From an uncultured Pseudomonadota bacterium (GTDB lineage Bacteria; Pseudomonadota; Alphaproteobacteria; Rs-D84), in assembly GCA_902801125.1 (NCBI GenBank), contig CADCGT010000003.1:1-64000 (forward strand): 64,000 nt of DNA. Direction: 5' to 3'. The notes beneath the pieces are model-generated. The model searched no databases, had not been told where the DNA came from, and was given only the letters and a program-made list of their open reading frames with translations. Positions 1-7,361 of the stretch are shown in pieces. The translations under genes were made by a program, and so were the position numbers. Every line of letters begins with the position of its first letter. The stretch's first letter is position 1.

Positions 1-99
1 TTTTCTGTTAATAAATTTAATGGAAAATCCACTTTTTTCAATAATTTACCATTACTTAACTGCTGGTTCAAACATAGAATATTTAGATAAGCGTTTTTA
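1..99. repeat. Left arm of a perfect 99-bp inverted repeat
   Basis: This segment is the exact reverse complement of 1540..1638; base 1 pairs with 1638 and base 99 with 1540, and pairing fails at base 100. The arm reaches the window edge, so it may be longer. It encloses the serine recombinase gene. A real invertible or terminal repeat, or a repeat created at an assembly end, are both possible. Confidence 0.9.
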
Positions 100-133
100 A
101 ACAATACCATTTACTTTTAGTATTTTTTATGTC

Positions 134-1696
134 ATGTACACATGTATGATAGGAAAAGAGAATATATTACCAGCAGTTATATTTTGTAGAATATCAAGTC
201 GTGATCAAGAACTAGGTGTTTCGATTGAATCGCAACTTGCTTCTACTTATGAATATTGTAAAAGAAAAAATCTTACTGTGATTAAAGAATATGCTATTAC
301 AGAATCTTCTGTTCGTGGCGATAGAAAACAATTTAAAGAAATGATAGCAACCGTTAAAGCCAGAAAGGGTAAAGTTGCTATTGTTGTAAATTGTGTTGAT
401 CGCCTTCAAAGAAGTTATAAAGATAGCCCAGAATTAGACACATTAAGACGTAAAGGAAAGATCGAAGTTCATTTTATAAAAGAAAATCTTATACTGCACA
501 AAGATTCAAGTGGCATGGATATAATGTTTTGGAACATGTCTGTTCTTATGGCTTCCTCATACGTACTCCAATTGGCAGATAATGTGAAAAGAAGTATGAG
601 ATACAACTTATCACAAGGTAAGTGGCAACATCTTGCTCCATTAGGTTATATAAACAAACAGGATAAAGAAGGGAAATCTTGTATTGAAACAGATGAAGCA
701 AGAGCAAAAATAATTAAGAAATTATTCAAAGAATTTGCTACTGGGTTATTTACAATTACAGACATGACAGATAAAGCGAAAGAATATGGTCTAACGCAAA
801 AGAAAGGAACACCAGTGATACGTTCTACAATTCATAAAATTTTAACTAATCCATTTTATTATGGATTTATGGCTGTAGAACATGGAAATAAATTGATTCC
901 ACATAGATATGAAAAGTTGGTAAGTCAGCAATTGTTTGATAAATGCCAAAGTATTCTACGTTCACGTGGTAAAAAAGGTATTAAGAAGAAGACCCCATTT
1001 AATCCGAAAGAATTCGCATTTAGAGGGTTATTGACGTGTGGTACTTGTGGTTGCACCATTACTTGTGAACACCATAAAAAGAAATCTGGGAAAGAATTCA
1101 TATATTTAAAGTGTCACCATACCTGTCCAACAAGACCTTGCAACGAACCTGCTGTTAATGAAAAAGTATTATTTCAGCAACTGGATGAAGATATATTTCA
1201 AAAGATTACACCTGAACGAGTCGAAGCAGTTAATGCAGAAATTGGTAAAATAATAAAATCATTAGATAGTGATTACAAAAATATTCTTGCTGGTTTAGAA
1301 AAGGAAAAAGAAAAACTAGAATCTAATAAATCCAAATTATTAGATTTAATATTAGATGATGTTATAAGCAAGGATGAATATGAATTTAAGTTATCAAAAA
1401 TCAACACAGAATTGGCAATTATACAATCAAAAATATCTGAGAAACCAAGTGATTTAACTGATAAATTAAAGAAATTACAACATATAAATCGTGTATTAAT
1501 ACATAGTAATGAAATACTATTGGGTTCAAAGGTATGCACTAAAAACGCTTATCTAAATATTCTATGTTTGAACCAGCAGTTAAGTAATGGTAAATTATTG
1601 AAAAAAGTGGATTTTCCATTAAATTTATTAACAGAAAAACCCACTTTATCTATTTTGGCAGCCCCACTCGGATTTGAACCGGGATTCTCGCCTTGA
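134..1696 (+). CDS. Large serine recombinase (resolvase/invertase superfamily)
   Basis: Site-specific DNA recombinase of 520 codons. The N-terminal resolvase fold carries the FCRISSRDQ signature with nucleophilic serine near residue 21. A recombinase domain follows (about 160-290, with GYINKQDKEG and the FYYGFM stretch), then a zinc-ribbon with CGTCGC and later cysteines (about 305-350) and a coiled coil (about 375-445), the usual order for large serine recombinases of phages and integrative elements. No good ribosome site precedes the start at 134; the Met at residue 5 is an alternative. The last ~50 codons run through the right inverted-repeat arm and end inside the tRNA-Glu gene on the other strand, so the true C-terminus may differ in another DNA arrangement. 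A+T-rich codon use (AAA, AGA, TTA) unlike its neighbours points to acquisition. Confidence 0.9.
   Translation: MYTCMIGKENILPAVIFCRISSRDQELGVSIESQLASTYEYCKRKNLTVIKEYAITESSVRGDRKQFKEMIATVKARKGKVAIVVNCVDRLQRSYKDSPELDTLRRKGKIEVHFIKENLILHKDSSGMDIMFWNMSVLMASSYVLQLADNVKRSMRYNLSQGKWQHLAPLGYINKQDKEGKSCIETDEARAKIIKKLFKEFATGLFTITDMTDKAKEYGLTQKKGTPVIRSTIHKILTNPFYYGFMAVEHGNKLIPHRYEKLVSQQLFDKCQSILRSRGKKGIKKKTPFNPKEFAFRGLLTCGTCGCTITCEHHKKKSGKEFIYLKCHHTCPTRPCNEPAVNEKVLFQQLDEDIFQKITPERVEAVNAEIGKIIKSLDSDYKNILAGLEKEKEKLESNKSKLLDLILDDVISKDEYEFKLSKINTELAIIQSKISEKPSDLTDKLKKLQHINRVLIHSNEILLGSKVCTKNAYLNILCLNQQLSNGKLLKKVDFPLNLLTEKPTLSILAAPLGFEPGFSP
1540..1638. repeat. Right arm of the 99-bp inverted repeat, inside the recombinase 3' end
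   Basis: Exact reverse complement of 1..99. It lies within the coding sequence (about codons 470-502) and ends 17 bases before the 3' end of tRNA-Glu. Recombination between the arms would invert 100..1539 and give the recombinase a different C-terminal tail. Confidence 0.9.
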
Positions 1697-1730
1697 AAGG
1701 GCGGTGTCCTAACCATTAGACGATGGGGCC
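1656..1730 (-). tRNA. tRNA-Glu (anticodon TTC)
   Basis: Cloverleaf on the minus strand: acceptor GGCCCCA with TGGGGCT (one G-U pair), anticodon loop CTTTCAA with TTC, GGTTCAAATCC T-arm and an encoded CCA. Its 3' end faces the recombinase element, the usual position for an element integrated at a tRNA gene. Confidence 0.95.
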
Positions 1731-1749
1731 GGAACTTACACAAAAAAAC

Positions 1750-1826
1750 TGGCGGGATGTAAGGGGCTCGAACCCTCGACCTTCTGCGTGACAGGCAGAC
1801 GCTCTAACCAGCTGAGCTAACACCCC
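1750..1826 (-). tRNA. tRNA-Asp (anticodon GTC)
   Basis: Acceptor GGGGTGT pairs with ACATCCC; the anticodon loop CTGTCAC carries GTC; GGTTCGAGCC T-arm and encoded CCA are present. It lies just upstream of tRNA-Glu on the same strand and is probably co-transcribed with it. Confidence 0.95.
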
Positions 1827-1840
1827 AATGCCGTGCCGAT

Positions 1841-1869
1841 ATAATATACCGACGAAATCATAAAATCAA
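1841..1869 (-). promoter_or_regulatory. Probable sigma-70 promoter of tRNA-Asp/tRNA-Glu
   Basis: Minus strand: -35 TTGATT (1869-1864), 17-base spacer, -10 TATTAT (1846-1841), placing the start a few bases ahead of the tRNA-Asp 5' end. Confidence 0.6.
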
Positions 1870-1887
1870 GTATTTTTTTCATAAAAA

Positions 1888-2688
1888 TTACTTTTTGGAA
1901 TTTTTGATTGCAAGGTAAAATAATCCCGCCCCACACAGAAACAATACACCAGACAACAGCATACCCATCGTTAAACCCCAATCGGTCAAGAAACCGATTT
2001 GCGCATCGGGGGCGCGGAATTGTTCACAGACCGTACGGAACACCGCATAGAACATCGCCATCGCACCGCACAGCGCGCCCGGATACCGGCGCAATTTTGT
2101 ATATTTATACAGGCACAGCATTATAACAAACAGAATCAAACCTTCGCTTAGGCCTTCGTAAAGCGGACTGGCGTGGCGGGGGGTGTCCGACACACCGTTA
2201 AAGAAAACGCCGATGCGGGAATCCGTCGGGCGACCCATAATTTCCATATTTATAAAATTCGCAACGCGCCCAAAGAACAGGCCTATTGGTGTCGCCACCG
2301 ATATTAAATCCAACACCCGCAGACCCCGCGCCCACGAACGCGTGAACAAAAATGTCGCGGCAACCACACCGGCAAGGCCACCATGAAAACTCATCCCGCC
2401 ATGCCAAACGGCAAAAATTTCCAATGGGTGCGACAAAAAGAACGGCAGGTTATAAAACAGAACATAACCCAATCGCCCACCAATTATCACGCCCAAAATT
2501 ATCCACGAAAACAAATCATCCAATTCGTGACGCGACATATCAAGGCCACTGTCGGGGCGACGCGCAAACGCGCGGAATAAAAAATACCCGATTACAAACG
2601 CCGCAATATACGCCAATGCATACCAACGAATTGGCAATCCAAATACCGTAAATGCGACGGGTGAAATCGGGTTTATAACTATTGACAT
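1888..2688 (-). CDS. lgt: Phosphatidylglycerol:prolipoprotein diacylglyceryl transferase
   Basis: Inner-membrane enzyme that transfers a diacylglyceryl group from phosphatidylglycerol to the lipobox cysteine of prolipoproteins, the first step of lipoprotein maturation. The 266 residues hold about seven membrane spans, the GGRLGYVLFYN stretch (70-80), GGMSFHGG with essential His102, and the GRxANFxNxExxGRPT signature (140-154). The start ATG overlaps the stop of the upstream small gene (TAATG), so translation is probably coupled. The partner lspA sits at the far end of the window. Length is normal. Confidence 0.97.
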   Translation of the reverse strand: MSIVINPISPVAFTVFGLPIRWYALAYIAAFVIGYFLFRAFARRPDSGLDMSRHELDDLFSWIILGVIIGGRLGYVLFYNLPFFLSHPLEIFAVWHGGMSFHGGLAGVVAATFLFTRSWARGLRVLDLISVATPIGLFFGRVANFINMEIMGRPTDSRIGVFFNGVSDTPRHASPLYEGLSEGLILFVIMLCLYKYTKLRRYPGALCGAMAMFYAVFRTVCEQFRAPDAQIGFLTDWGLTMGMLLSGVLFLCGAGLFYLAIKNSKK

Positions 2689-3002
2689 TATTTATTTCTA
2701 CCGGTTTGACCACGCGGTATAACAGTGCCCATACTTGGGACAACACCAAGCAATTTTAATTTAGCCTCATCAAATTCGTATCCGTACAAACATTTTAAAT
2801 TCCATAAACTACTACCTAGCCGTTTACGGGTTGCTTCAAGTTTTTCGTCACTTTCGCCTTGGGCAATTCTTTTTTCTAAATCGGCGATTCCTTTCATGAA
2901 ATTGTCATAATTATTTTTAATTACCTGCTTTGTATCTTGTTTAGAATAATCGGGTTTTGCCGGTCCATCGTTTAAATGACGGCCGCGTGTATGACTTGCC
3001 AT
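2688..3002 (-). CDS. Small hydrophilic protein of unknown function, coupled to lgt
   Basis: 104 residues, charged, no signal peptide or membrane span. The N-terminus is disordered-looking (basic, Gly/Pro), and residues 25-75 read as two amphipathic helices rich in Lys and Glu. I do not recognise a family. The start follows AAAAAGGATATAAA, a good ribosome site. The stop overlaps the lgt start codon, so the two form an operon, but a role in lipoprotein processing is only a guess. Confidence 0.75.
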   Translation of the reverse strand: MASHTRGRHLNDGPAKPDYSKQDTKQVIKNNYDNFMKGIADLEKRIAQGESDEKLEATRKRLGSSLWNLKCLYGYEFDEAKLKLLGVVPSMGTVIPRGQTGRNK

Positions 3003-3027
3003 TTTATATCCTTTTTGTTTTTAATCC

Positions 3028-3056
3028 TTGAAAACATACCTTTATTGTATTATATA
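3028..3056 (+). promoter_or_regulatory. Probable promoter of the BI-1 gene
   Basis: TTGAAA (3028-3033), 17-base spacer, TATATA (3051-3056); the ATG follows about 25 bases later with an AGGAG site. Confidence 0.5.
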
Positions 3057-3081
3057 TTTTTCGAATAACAAGGAGAAAATT

Positions 3082-3798
3082 ATGACAGCACAGACAAAAA
3101 AATCTGTCGGGGTACGCCAAACAAGTGGCGGAATCGATTTATATTTGAAAAAGATATTTACGTTGATGTTCGGGGCGGTCGCGGTGACCGCAATTACGGC
3201 ATTTGCAACCATATACATGGGCGGAATAAACCTGTTGGTGTCAAATGGCGGAATGACGCCGTTGTTCTATATTGTGATATTTGGTGGGTTGGCACTGTCC
3301 ATCTGGGCCCAGGTTCGGGCGTTTTCCATGCGACCGGCGGTGGCGGCGATATTGCTGTTTATCTATGCGGTGATGATTGGGTTTGGCCTTACGCCGATTA
3401 TATGGGGTGGCCTGGCGGTAAATCCGGCATCAATTGTTTGGGCATTTGTGATATCGGCAATCATGTTCGGCTTTATGGCGGCGTTCGGGTATAAAACCGC
3501 GAAAGATTTATCATTCCTTGGGATATTTTTGATGATGGGAATGATTGGCTTGATTTTGGTCGGCATAGTGTCTATGATTTGGACCCTGGGCGGAACATTT
3601 TCAACAATAGTCTGTGCGATTGGCGTGTTAGTGTTCGCACTGTTCACGGCGTATGATATGCAGACATTGAAACGTTCATACACGGTGTTGGGTGATGATG
3701 TTCAGCGTGACCAGTTGGCGGTATTGGGCGCATTGCATTTGTATATCTCTTTCATTGCGATGTTCCAATACGTGCTTGGGTTACTTAACAGAGATTAA
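3082..3798 (+). CDS. Bax inhibitor-1 / YccA family membrane protein
   Basis: Integral membrane protein of 238 residues with about seven hydrophobic segments and the family layout: a short cytoplasmic N-terminus, then alternating Gly-rich helices ending in a segment with the typical FTAYDMQTLKR sequence (about residue 192). Bacterial members are proposed to be cation (Ca2+) leak channels or FtsH partners; no substrate can be read from sequence. I chose the ATG at 3082 because AGGAG stands 6 bases ahead; an upstream in-frame start at 3028 lies in the promoter. The ferredoxin gene follows after 19 bases. Confidence 0.9.
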   Translation: MTAQTKKSVGVRQTSGGIDLYLKKIFTLMFGAVAVTAITAFATIYMGGINLLVSNGGMTPLFYIVIFGGLALSIWAQVRAFSMRPAVAAILLFIYAVMIGFGLTPIIWGGLAVNPASIVWAFVISAIMFGFMAAFGYKTAKDLSFLGIFLMMGMIGLILVGIVSMIWTLGGTFSTIVCAIGVLVFALFTAYDMQTLKRSYTVLGDDVQRDQLAVLGALHLYISFIAMFQYVLGLLNRD

Positions 3799-3817
3799 AC
3801 AAACAACGGAGAAAAAA

Positions 3818-3997
3818 ATGGCGTATAAAATTGATACAAATAAATGCATAGGTTGTCATTCCTGTATGGCGGCGTGTCCAATGATGGCAATCAGTGTTGG
3901 ACCGGACGGCAAATGCGTAATCGACCCGACAAAGTGCGTATCGTGCGGGACATGTGCATCCATTTGCCCGGTTTCGGCAATCGCCCCGGCACAATAG
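3818..3997 (+). CDS. 2[4Fe-4S] bacterial-type ferredoxin
   Basis: 59-residue electron carrier with two cluster motifs, CIGCHSCMAACP (from residue 10) and CVSCGTCASICP (from residue 40), i.e. CxxCxxCxxxCP twice. Such clostridial-type ferredoxins serve low-potential enzymes such as pyruvate:ferredoxin oxidoreductase or hydrogenase, which are not visible here. The ATG at 3818 follows ACGGAGAAAAAA. It is probably co-transcribed with the BI-1 gene and is followed by a strong terminator. Confidence 0.95.
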   Translation: MAYKIDTNKCIGCHSCMAACPMMAISVGPDGKCVIDPTKCVSCGTCASICPVSAIAPAQ

Positions 3998-4013
3998 TAA
4001 ATAACCTGGACAG

Positions 4014-4038
4014 ATTGGGGGCAACGCCCCCATTTTTA
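4014..4038 (+). terminator. Rho-independent terminator after ferredoxin
   Basis: TGGGGGC, loop AAC, GCCCCCA (4016-4032) followed by TTTTT. Confidence 0.9.
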
Positions 4039-4108
4039 ATGGTAAAAAATGTTGCAAAACGCATAAGAAAATATAATACTATACGGGAAAAACAAAAAGG
4101 GTGAAATT

Positions 4109-5470
4109 ATGCCGGCAAAAAATGTGAATGATATTGTGGCACTGTGCAAACGGCGCGGTTTTATTTTTACGGGTTCTGAAATCTATGGCGGAATGGGCGG
4201 AACATACGATTATGGCCCATACGGCGTGGAATTAATGCGCAACATTCGCAACGCATGGTGGAACGCAATGGTATATTCCCGCAATGATATCGAAGGTTTG
4301 GATGCGTCCCTTATTGGCAACCGTTTAATGTGGAAATATTCCGGCCACGAAGGCGGTTTTTCCGACCCATTGGTTGAATGTAAAAAATGTGGTGCCCGCA
4401 TGCGCCAAGATAAAATGCGCGATCAAACAAAATGCGATAACTGTGGTTCGACCGATTTAATGCCGCCACGCGAATATCAATTGATGATGGGCCTGAGCAT
4501 TGGGGCGGTGGCGGATGGCGAGATAAACGCATACCTGCGCCCGGAAACCGCGACAACAACATATATCAATTTCAAAAATGTCCTTGATTCCACGCCGCAC
4601 AAATTGCCGTTCGGCATTGCCCAGATTGGCAAGGCGTTTCGTAACGAAATTTCCCCGCGCGGGTTTGTGTTCCGTATGCGCGAATTTGAACAGGCCGAAA
4701 TGCAATATTTTGTGCGTCCGGGTGATGATGAAAAATACTTTGCCGCGTGGCGCGAAAACCGCATTGCATGGTGGACCAATGTGTTGGGAATTCCGGCGGA
4801 AAAGTTGCGCTTTACCCCACACGAAAAATTGGCGCACTATGCCAAGGCCGCGGGCGACATTGAATACGAATTTCCGGACGGATTTGACGAAGTCGAAGGT
4901 GTGCACAATCGCCAAGACTTTGATTTGGGTTCGCATACAAAATCGCAAAACGAATTCAAAATTGCCGCCCATGTTATGGAAAACCGCGACAGTACCATTA
5001 AATTGGCTTATTCCGACCCGCAAACTGGCGAGAGTTTTATTCCATATGTAATTGAAACCGCAATGGGCGTGAACCGTGCGATGATGGCATTGATGATAGA
5101 GGCGTACACCGAAGAAACACTGGCCGACGGTAAAACGCGCACTGTGTTGAAATTAAAACCCAAATTGGCCCCGGTCAAAGCGGCGGTTATACCATTGGCG
5201 CGCAATGTGCCGGAATTGGTGGGTTTGGCCGAAAATATCGAAAACGATTTGCGCGCACTTGGCATCGGGCGCATAGAATTGGAAAATTCGGGCAACATTG
5301 GTAAGAACTATCGCCGGCACGATGAAATCGGCACGCCGGTATGCATAACCGTTGACCATCAAACATTGGAAGACGGTATGGTGACAATGCGCCACCGCGA
5401 CACAATGGAACAAGAACGCATAAAAATCAGTGATGTTCCAAAACGAGTGTTGGAAATTGTTAATGGATAA
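4109..5470 (+). CDS. glyS: Glycyl-tRNA synthetase, single-chain dimeric (alpha2) type
   Basis: Class II synthetase of 453 residues that charges tRNA-Gly. It is the archaeal/eukaryotic/bacteroidete-like form, not the alpha2-beta2 GlyQ/GlyS form usual in proteobacteria. Visible landmarks are the N-terminal GGxxGTYDYGPYG block (about 28-40), a zinc-ribbon CKKCGARM...CDNCG (about 92-118), motif 2 around FRNEISPRGFVFRMREFEQ, motif 3 in the AMGVNRAMMALM stretch, and a C-terminal anticodon-binding domain (about 355-453). The ATG at 4109 is preceded by AAAGGGTGAAATT. TTGCAA and TATAAT stand upstream but with a short spacer (14). A repeat element follows the stop. Confidence 0.97.
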   Translation: MPAKNVNDIVALCKRRGFIFTGSEIYGGMGGTYDYGPYGVELMRNIRNAWWNAMVYSRNDIEGLDASLIGNRLMWKYSGHEGGFSDPLVECKKCGARMRQDKMRDQTKCDNCGSTDLMPPREYQLMMGLSIGAVADGEINAYLRPETATTTYINFKNVLDSTPHKLPFGIAQIGKAFRNEISPRGFVFRMREFEQAEMQYFVRPGDDEKYFAAWRENRIAWWTNVLGIPAEKLRFTPHEKLAHYAKAAGDIEYEFPDGFDEVEGVHNRQDFDLGSHTKSQNEFKIAAHVMENRDSTIKLAYSDPQTGESFIPYVIETAMGVNRAMMALMIEAYTEETLADGKTRTVLKLKPKLAPVKAAVIPLARNVPELVGLAENIENDLRALGIGRIELENSGNIGKNYRRHDEIGTPVCITVDHQTLEDGMVTMRHRDTMEQERIKISDVPKRVLEIVNG

Positions 5471-5473
5471 TTG

Positions 5474-5630
5474 TTAGTGTAAGTGGTTAGTCCGTCACGA
5501 CCGCGGCGCGGCGTGCCGCGACGGGTGTTAGTGGTTAGTGTTAGTGGTTAGTAGAGTCTGGAATAATTTTGTAATTATGAACTTATTCCAGAAATTACTA
5601 ACCACTATCCACTTGCACTAACCACTATTT
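5474..5630. repeat. TTAGTG-unit intergenic repeat, copy A, with central palindrome
   Basis: Forward TTAGTG/GTTAGTG units on the left, a GC-rich hairpin module (CCGTCACG ... CGCGACGG, about 5498-5524), then a large palindrome. The left arm 5541-5566 ends in TCTGGAATAA, the right arm starts TTATTCCAGA at 5583 and continues into ACTAACCACTA, and reverse units run to the end. The last unit supplies the TAG stop codon of the minus-strand gene ending at 5625. It closely resembles copy B at 30.7 kb. Confidence 0.85.
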
Positions 5631-7328
5631 CATACTTGGAATTATTACATCGTCGTTATAGAACGACAGGAATTTTCGTCCGGATCCGCAATAGAACTTT
5701 TCCAAAGAATCGTTGTATTCACGGGTTGCCTGGACAAAGCGTTCTTCGATATCACTTTGTGCGCCCTGGTATCCGGAAAATCCGCCCAATGCGCCACCAA
5801 CGCCCGCACCCTTTAATGTAGACCCAAGGCGCGCCTTGTTCGAAAAATCAACCACGGCACCGTCGTCGGCCTCTAATTTAATTGGGGTAAAATCTTCTAT
5901 GCTGTATTCCGGCACGGTTTGTTTATCAGAATTTTCCCCCTCTTTATTTTCTGACTTCTTGTCACCAACACAATCGTATGGATTACCGCGCGAATCACGC
6001 AGGCATACTTTTGCGCTTTTTCCATTTGCAGATTTCCAATCGTACCAATCTTTGGCCTTGACGCCGAACGCAGAATCTTTGAAATTATAAATCACCGCGG
6101 GCAACGCCGCACCCGACCGTTTTTCGGCATGCACAAGATAAAACACACCGGATAACGCATTTTCCATCGTGTGATTACCATCACATTCGCCACCGTCATT
6201 AAGTTGGTATTTCGGCGCATCACCAAGGACGACCGCACTGTTTTTTCCAATCCAATCGGATTCGTATATTTTTTTACCGCCTTGGCCTTCAATGTATTTT
6301 ACGATAAATCTGTTATCAATTTTACATTTACCGCCATCATTATCGTCACAGGCACATATTGTGTTCTTGGTCGGATTGTAATAAATTTTTAGGTTTTGGT
6401 CGGTGTTTTTGTCGGTTTTAACAATGCTGCCCCACAGACAGGTTGATTCGATTCCTTGGTATGTGCATTTTTCTACTCGCAGAACCGCATCGCCCGACGC
6501 CATCATATTTCCGATAATTCCGCCCGCCGCCGCGTTCACACCCGTGTGCAGGATAACATCGCCGGCAACCTTGCCTGAATATGTACTTGCCGTCATCAAT
6601 GCCGCACCAATCGCCGCACCCGCCGCGGTTGTTTTTAATTTTTCAGAATTCGCACCAAACATGCTGTCACTGCCGATTTCGGATTTTCCAACCAAATTTC
6701 CCGCAATGCCCGATACAACCGCCGCCGCCGCAATTTTTAATCCGGCCTTGTTTTTTTGTTCTTCGTTTAGCACGCGAATAACATCTTCACGTGTTGGCGC
6801 GGCGTCCGCCGGGAATGTCACACGCGTAATATCCGGCAAATACGATGCGGTCGGGAAATCCGATATATTACATGTAAGGGCGTCGCCCGCCGCCAATTTG
6901 CCACGCGCGACACTGGTATATTCTGAATTACCGTTTGGGCCAATTGCACGCATTTCAACAATCGCGACACATGTTGGCGCACCACCCGCCCCACGGCCAA
7001 TTGTTGGACGGTCCCACACAAATTCCCCATCAGGATAAATCATGGCGCATTTATTTAATGTTTCAACATCGGTTGCGGCATCGGTTGCGCCATTGCGAAT
7101 TTGGTCCGCCAATTCAGAATTTGCAACCGGAATAGGCAATTCTTGTTGCACAACCGCGTCCATCTGCGCATCGGCCATAGAATTGTAATATTGCTGTTCA
7201 AGGCCCATAACATTTTTATATGTTCCGGCATAGTTACGCGACAGGTTTCCAACACGAATACCGGCAAACGCATGTCCGGCAATAACCGCGCCAAGAAAAG
7301 AATAAAAAATAATTTTATTTTTTTTCAT
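5625..7328 (-). CDS. Exported glycine-zipper protein of unknown function
   Basis: 567 residues from the ATG at 7328, which follows AGGAGAGGCGA; an in-frame start eight codons upstream lacks this. A signal peptide ends at GHAFA (about residue 23). Two Ala/Gly-rich hydrophobic stretches (about 190-275: IAAAAVVSGIAGNLVG and AAGAAIGAALM) resemble glycine zippers of envelope-inserted proteins, and a third Gly-rich run (GAGVGGALGGFSGYQGA) lies near 520. Several cysteine pairs lie between (CACDDNDGGKC). I recognise no family. The architecture recalls the 328-residue protein at 15.1-16.1 kb. It is followed upstream by an outer-membrane barrel gene on the same strand, 33 bases away, so the two probably form an operon. 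The stop TAG lies in repeat copy A. Confidence 0.8.
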   Translation of the reverse strand: MKKNKIIFYSFLGAVIAGHAFAGIRVGNLSRNYAGTYKNVMGLEQQYYNSMADAQMDAVVQQELPIPVANSELADQIRNGATDAATDVETLNKCAMIYPDGEFVWDRPTIGRGAGGAPTCVAIVEMRAIGPNGNSEYTSVARGKLAAGDALTCNISDFPTASYLPDITRVTFPADAAPTREDVIRVLNEEQKNKAGLKIAAAAVVSGIAGNLVGKSEIGSDSMFGANSEKLKTTAAGAAIGAALMTASTYSGKVAGDVILHTGVNAAAGGIIGNMMASGDAVLRVEKCTYQGIESTCLWGSIVKTDKNTDQNLKIYYNPTKNTICACDDNDGGKCKIDNRFIVKYIEGQGGKKIYESDWIGKNSAVVLGDAPKYQLNDGGECDGNHTMENALSGVFYLVHAEKRSGAALPAVIYNFKDSAFGVKAKDWYDWKSANGKSAKVCLRDSRGNPYDCVGDKKSENKEGENSDKQTVPEYSIEDFTPIKLEADDGAVVDFSNKARLGSTLKGAGVGGALGGFSGYQGAQSDIEERFVQATREYNDSLEKFYCGSGRKFLSFYNDDVIIPSMK

Positions 7329-7361
7329 TCGCCTCTCTCCTGGGTTGAACAATTGCGAATA

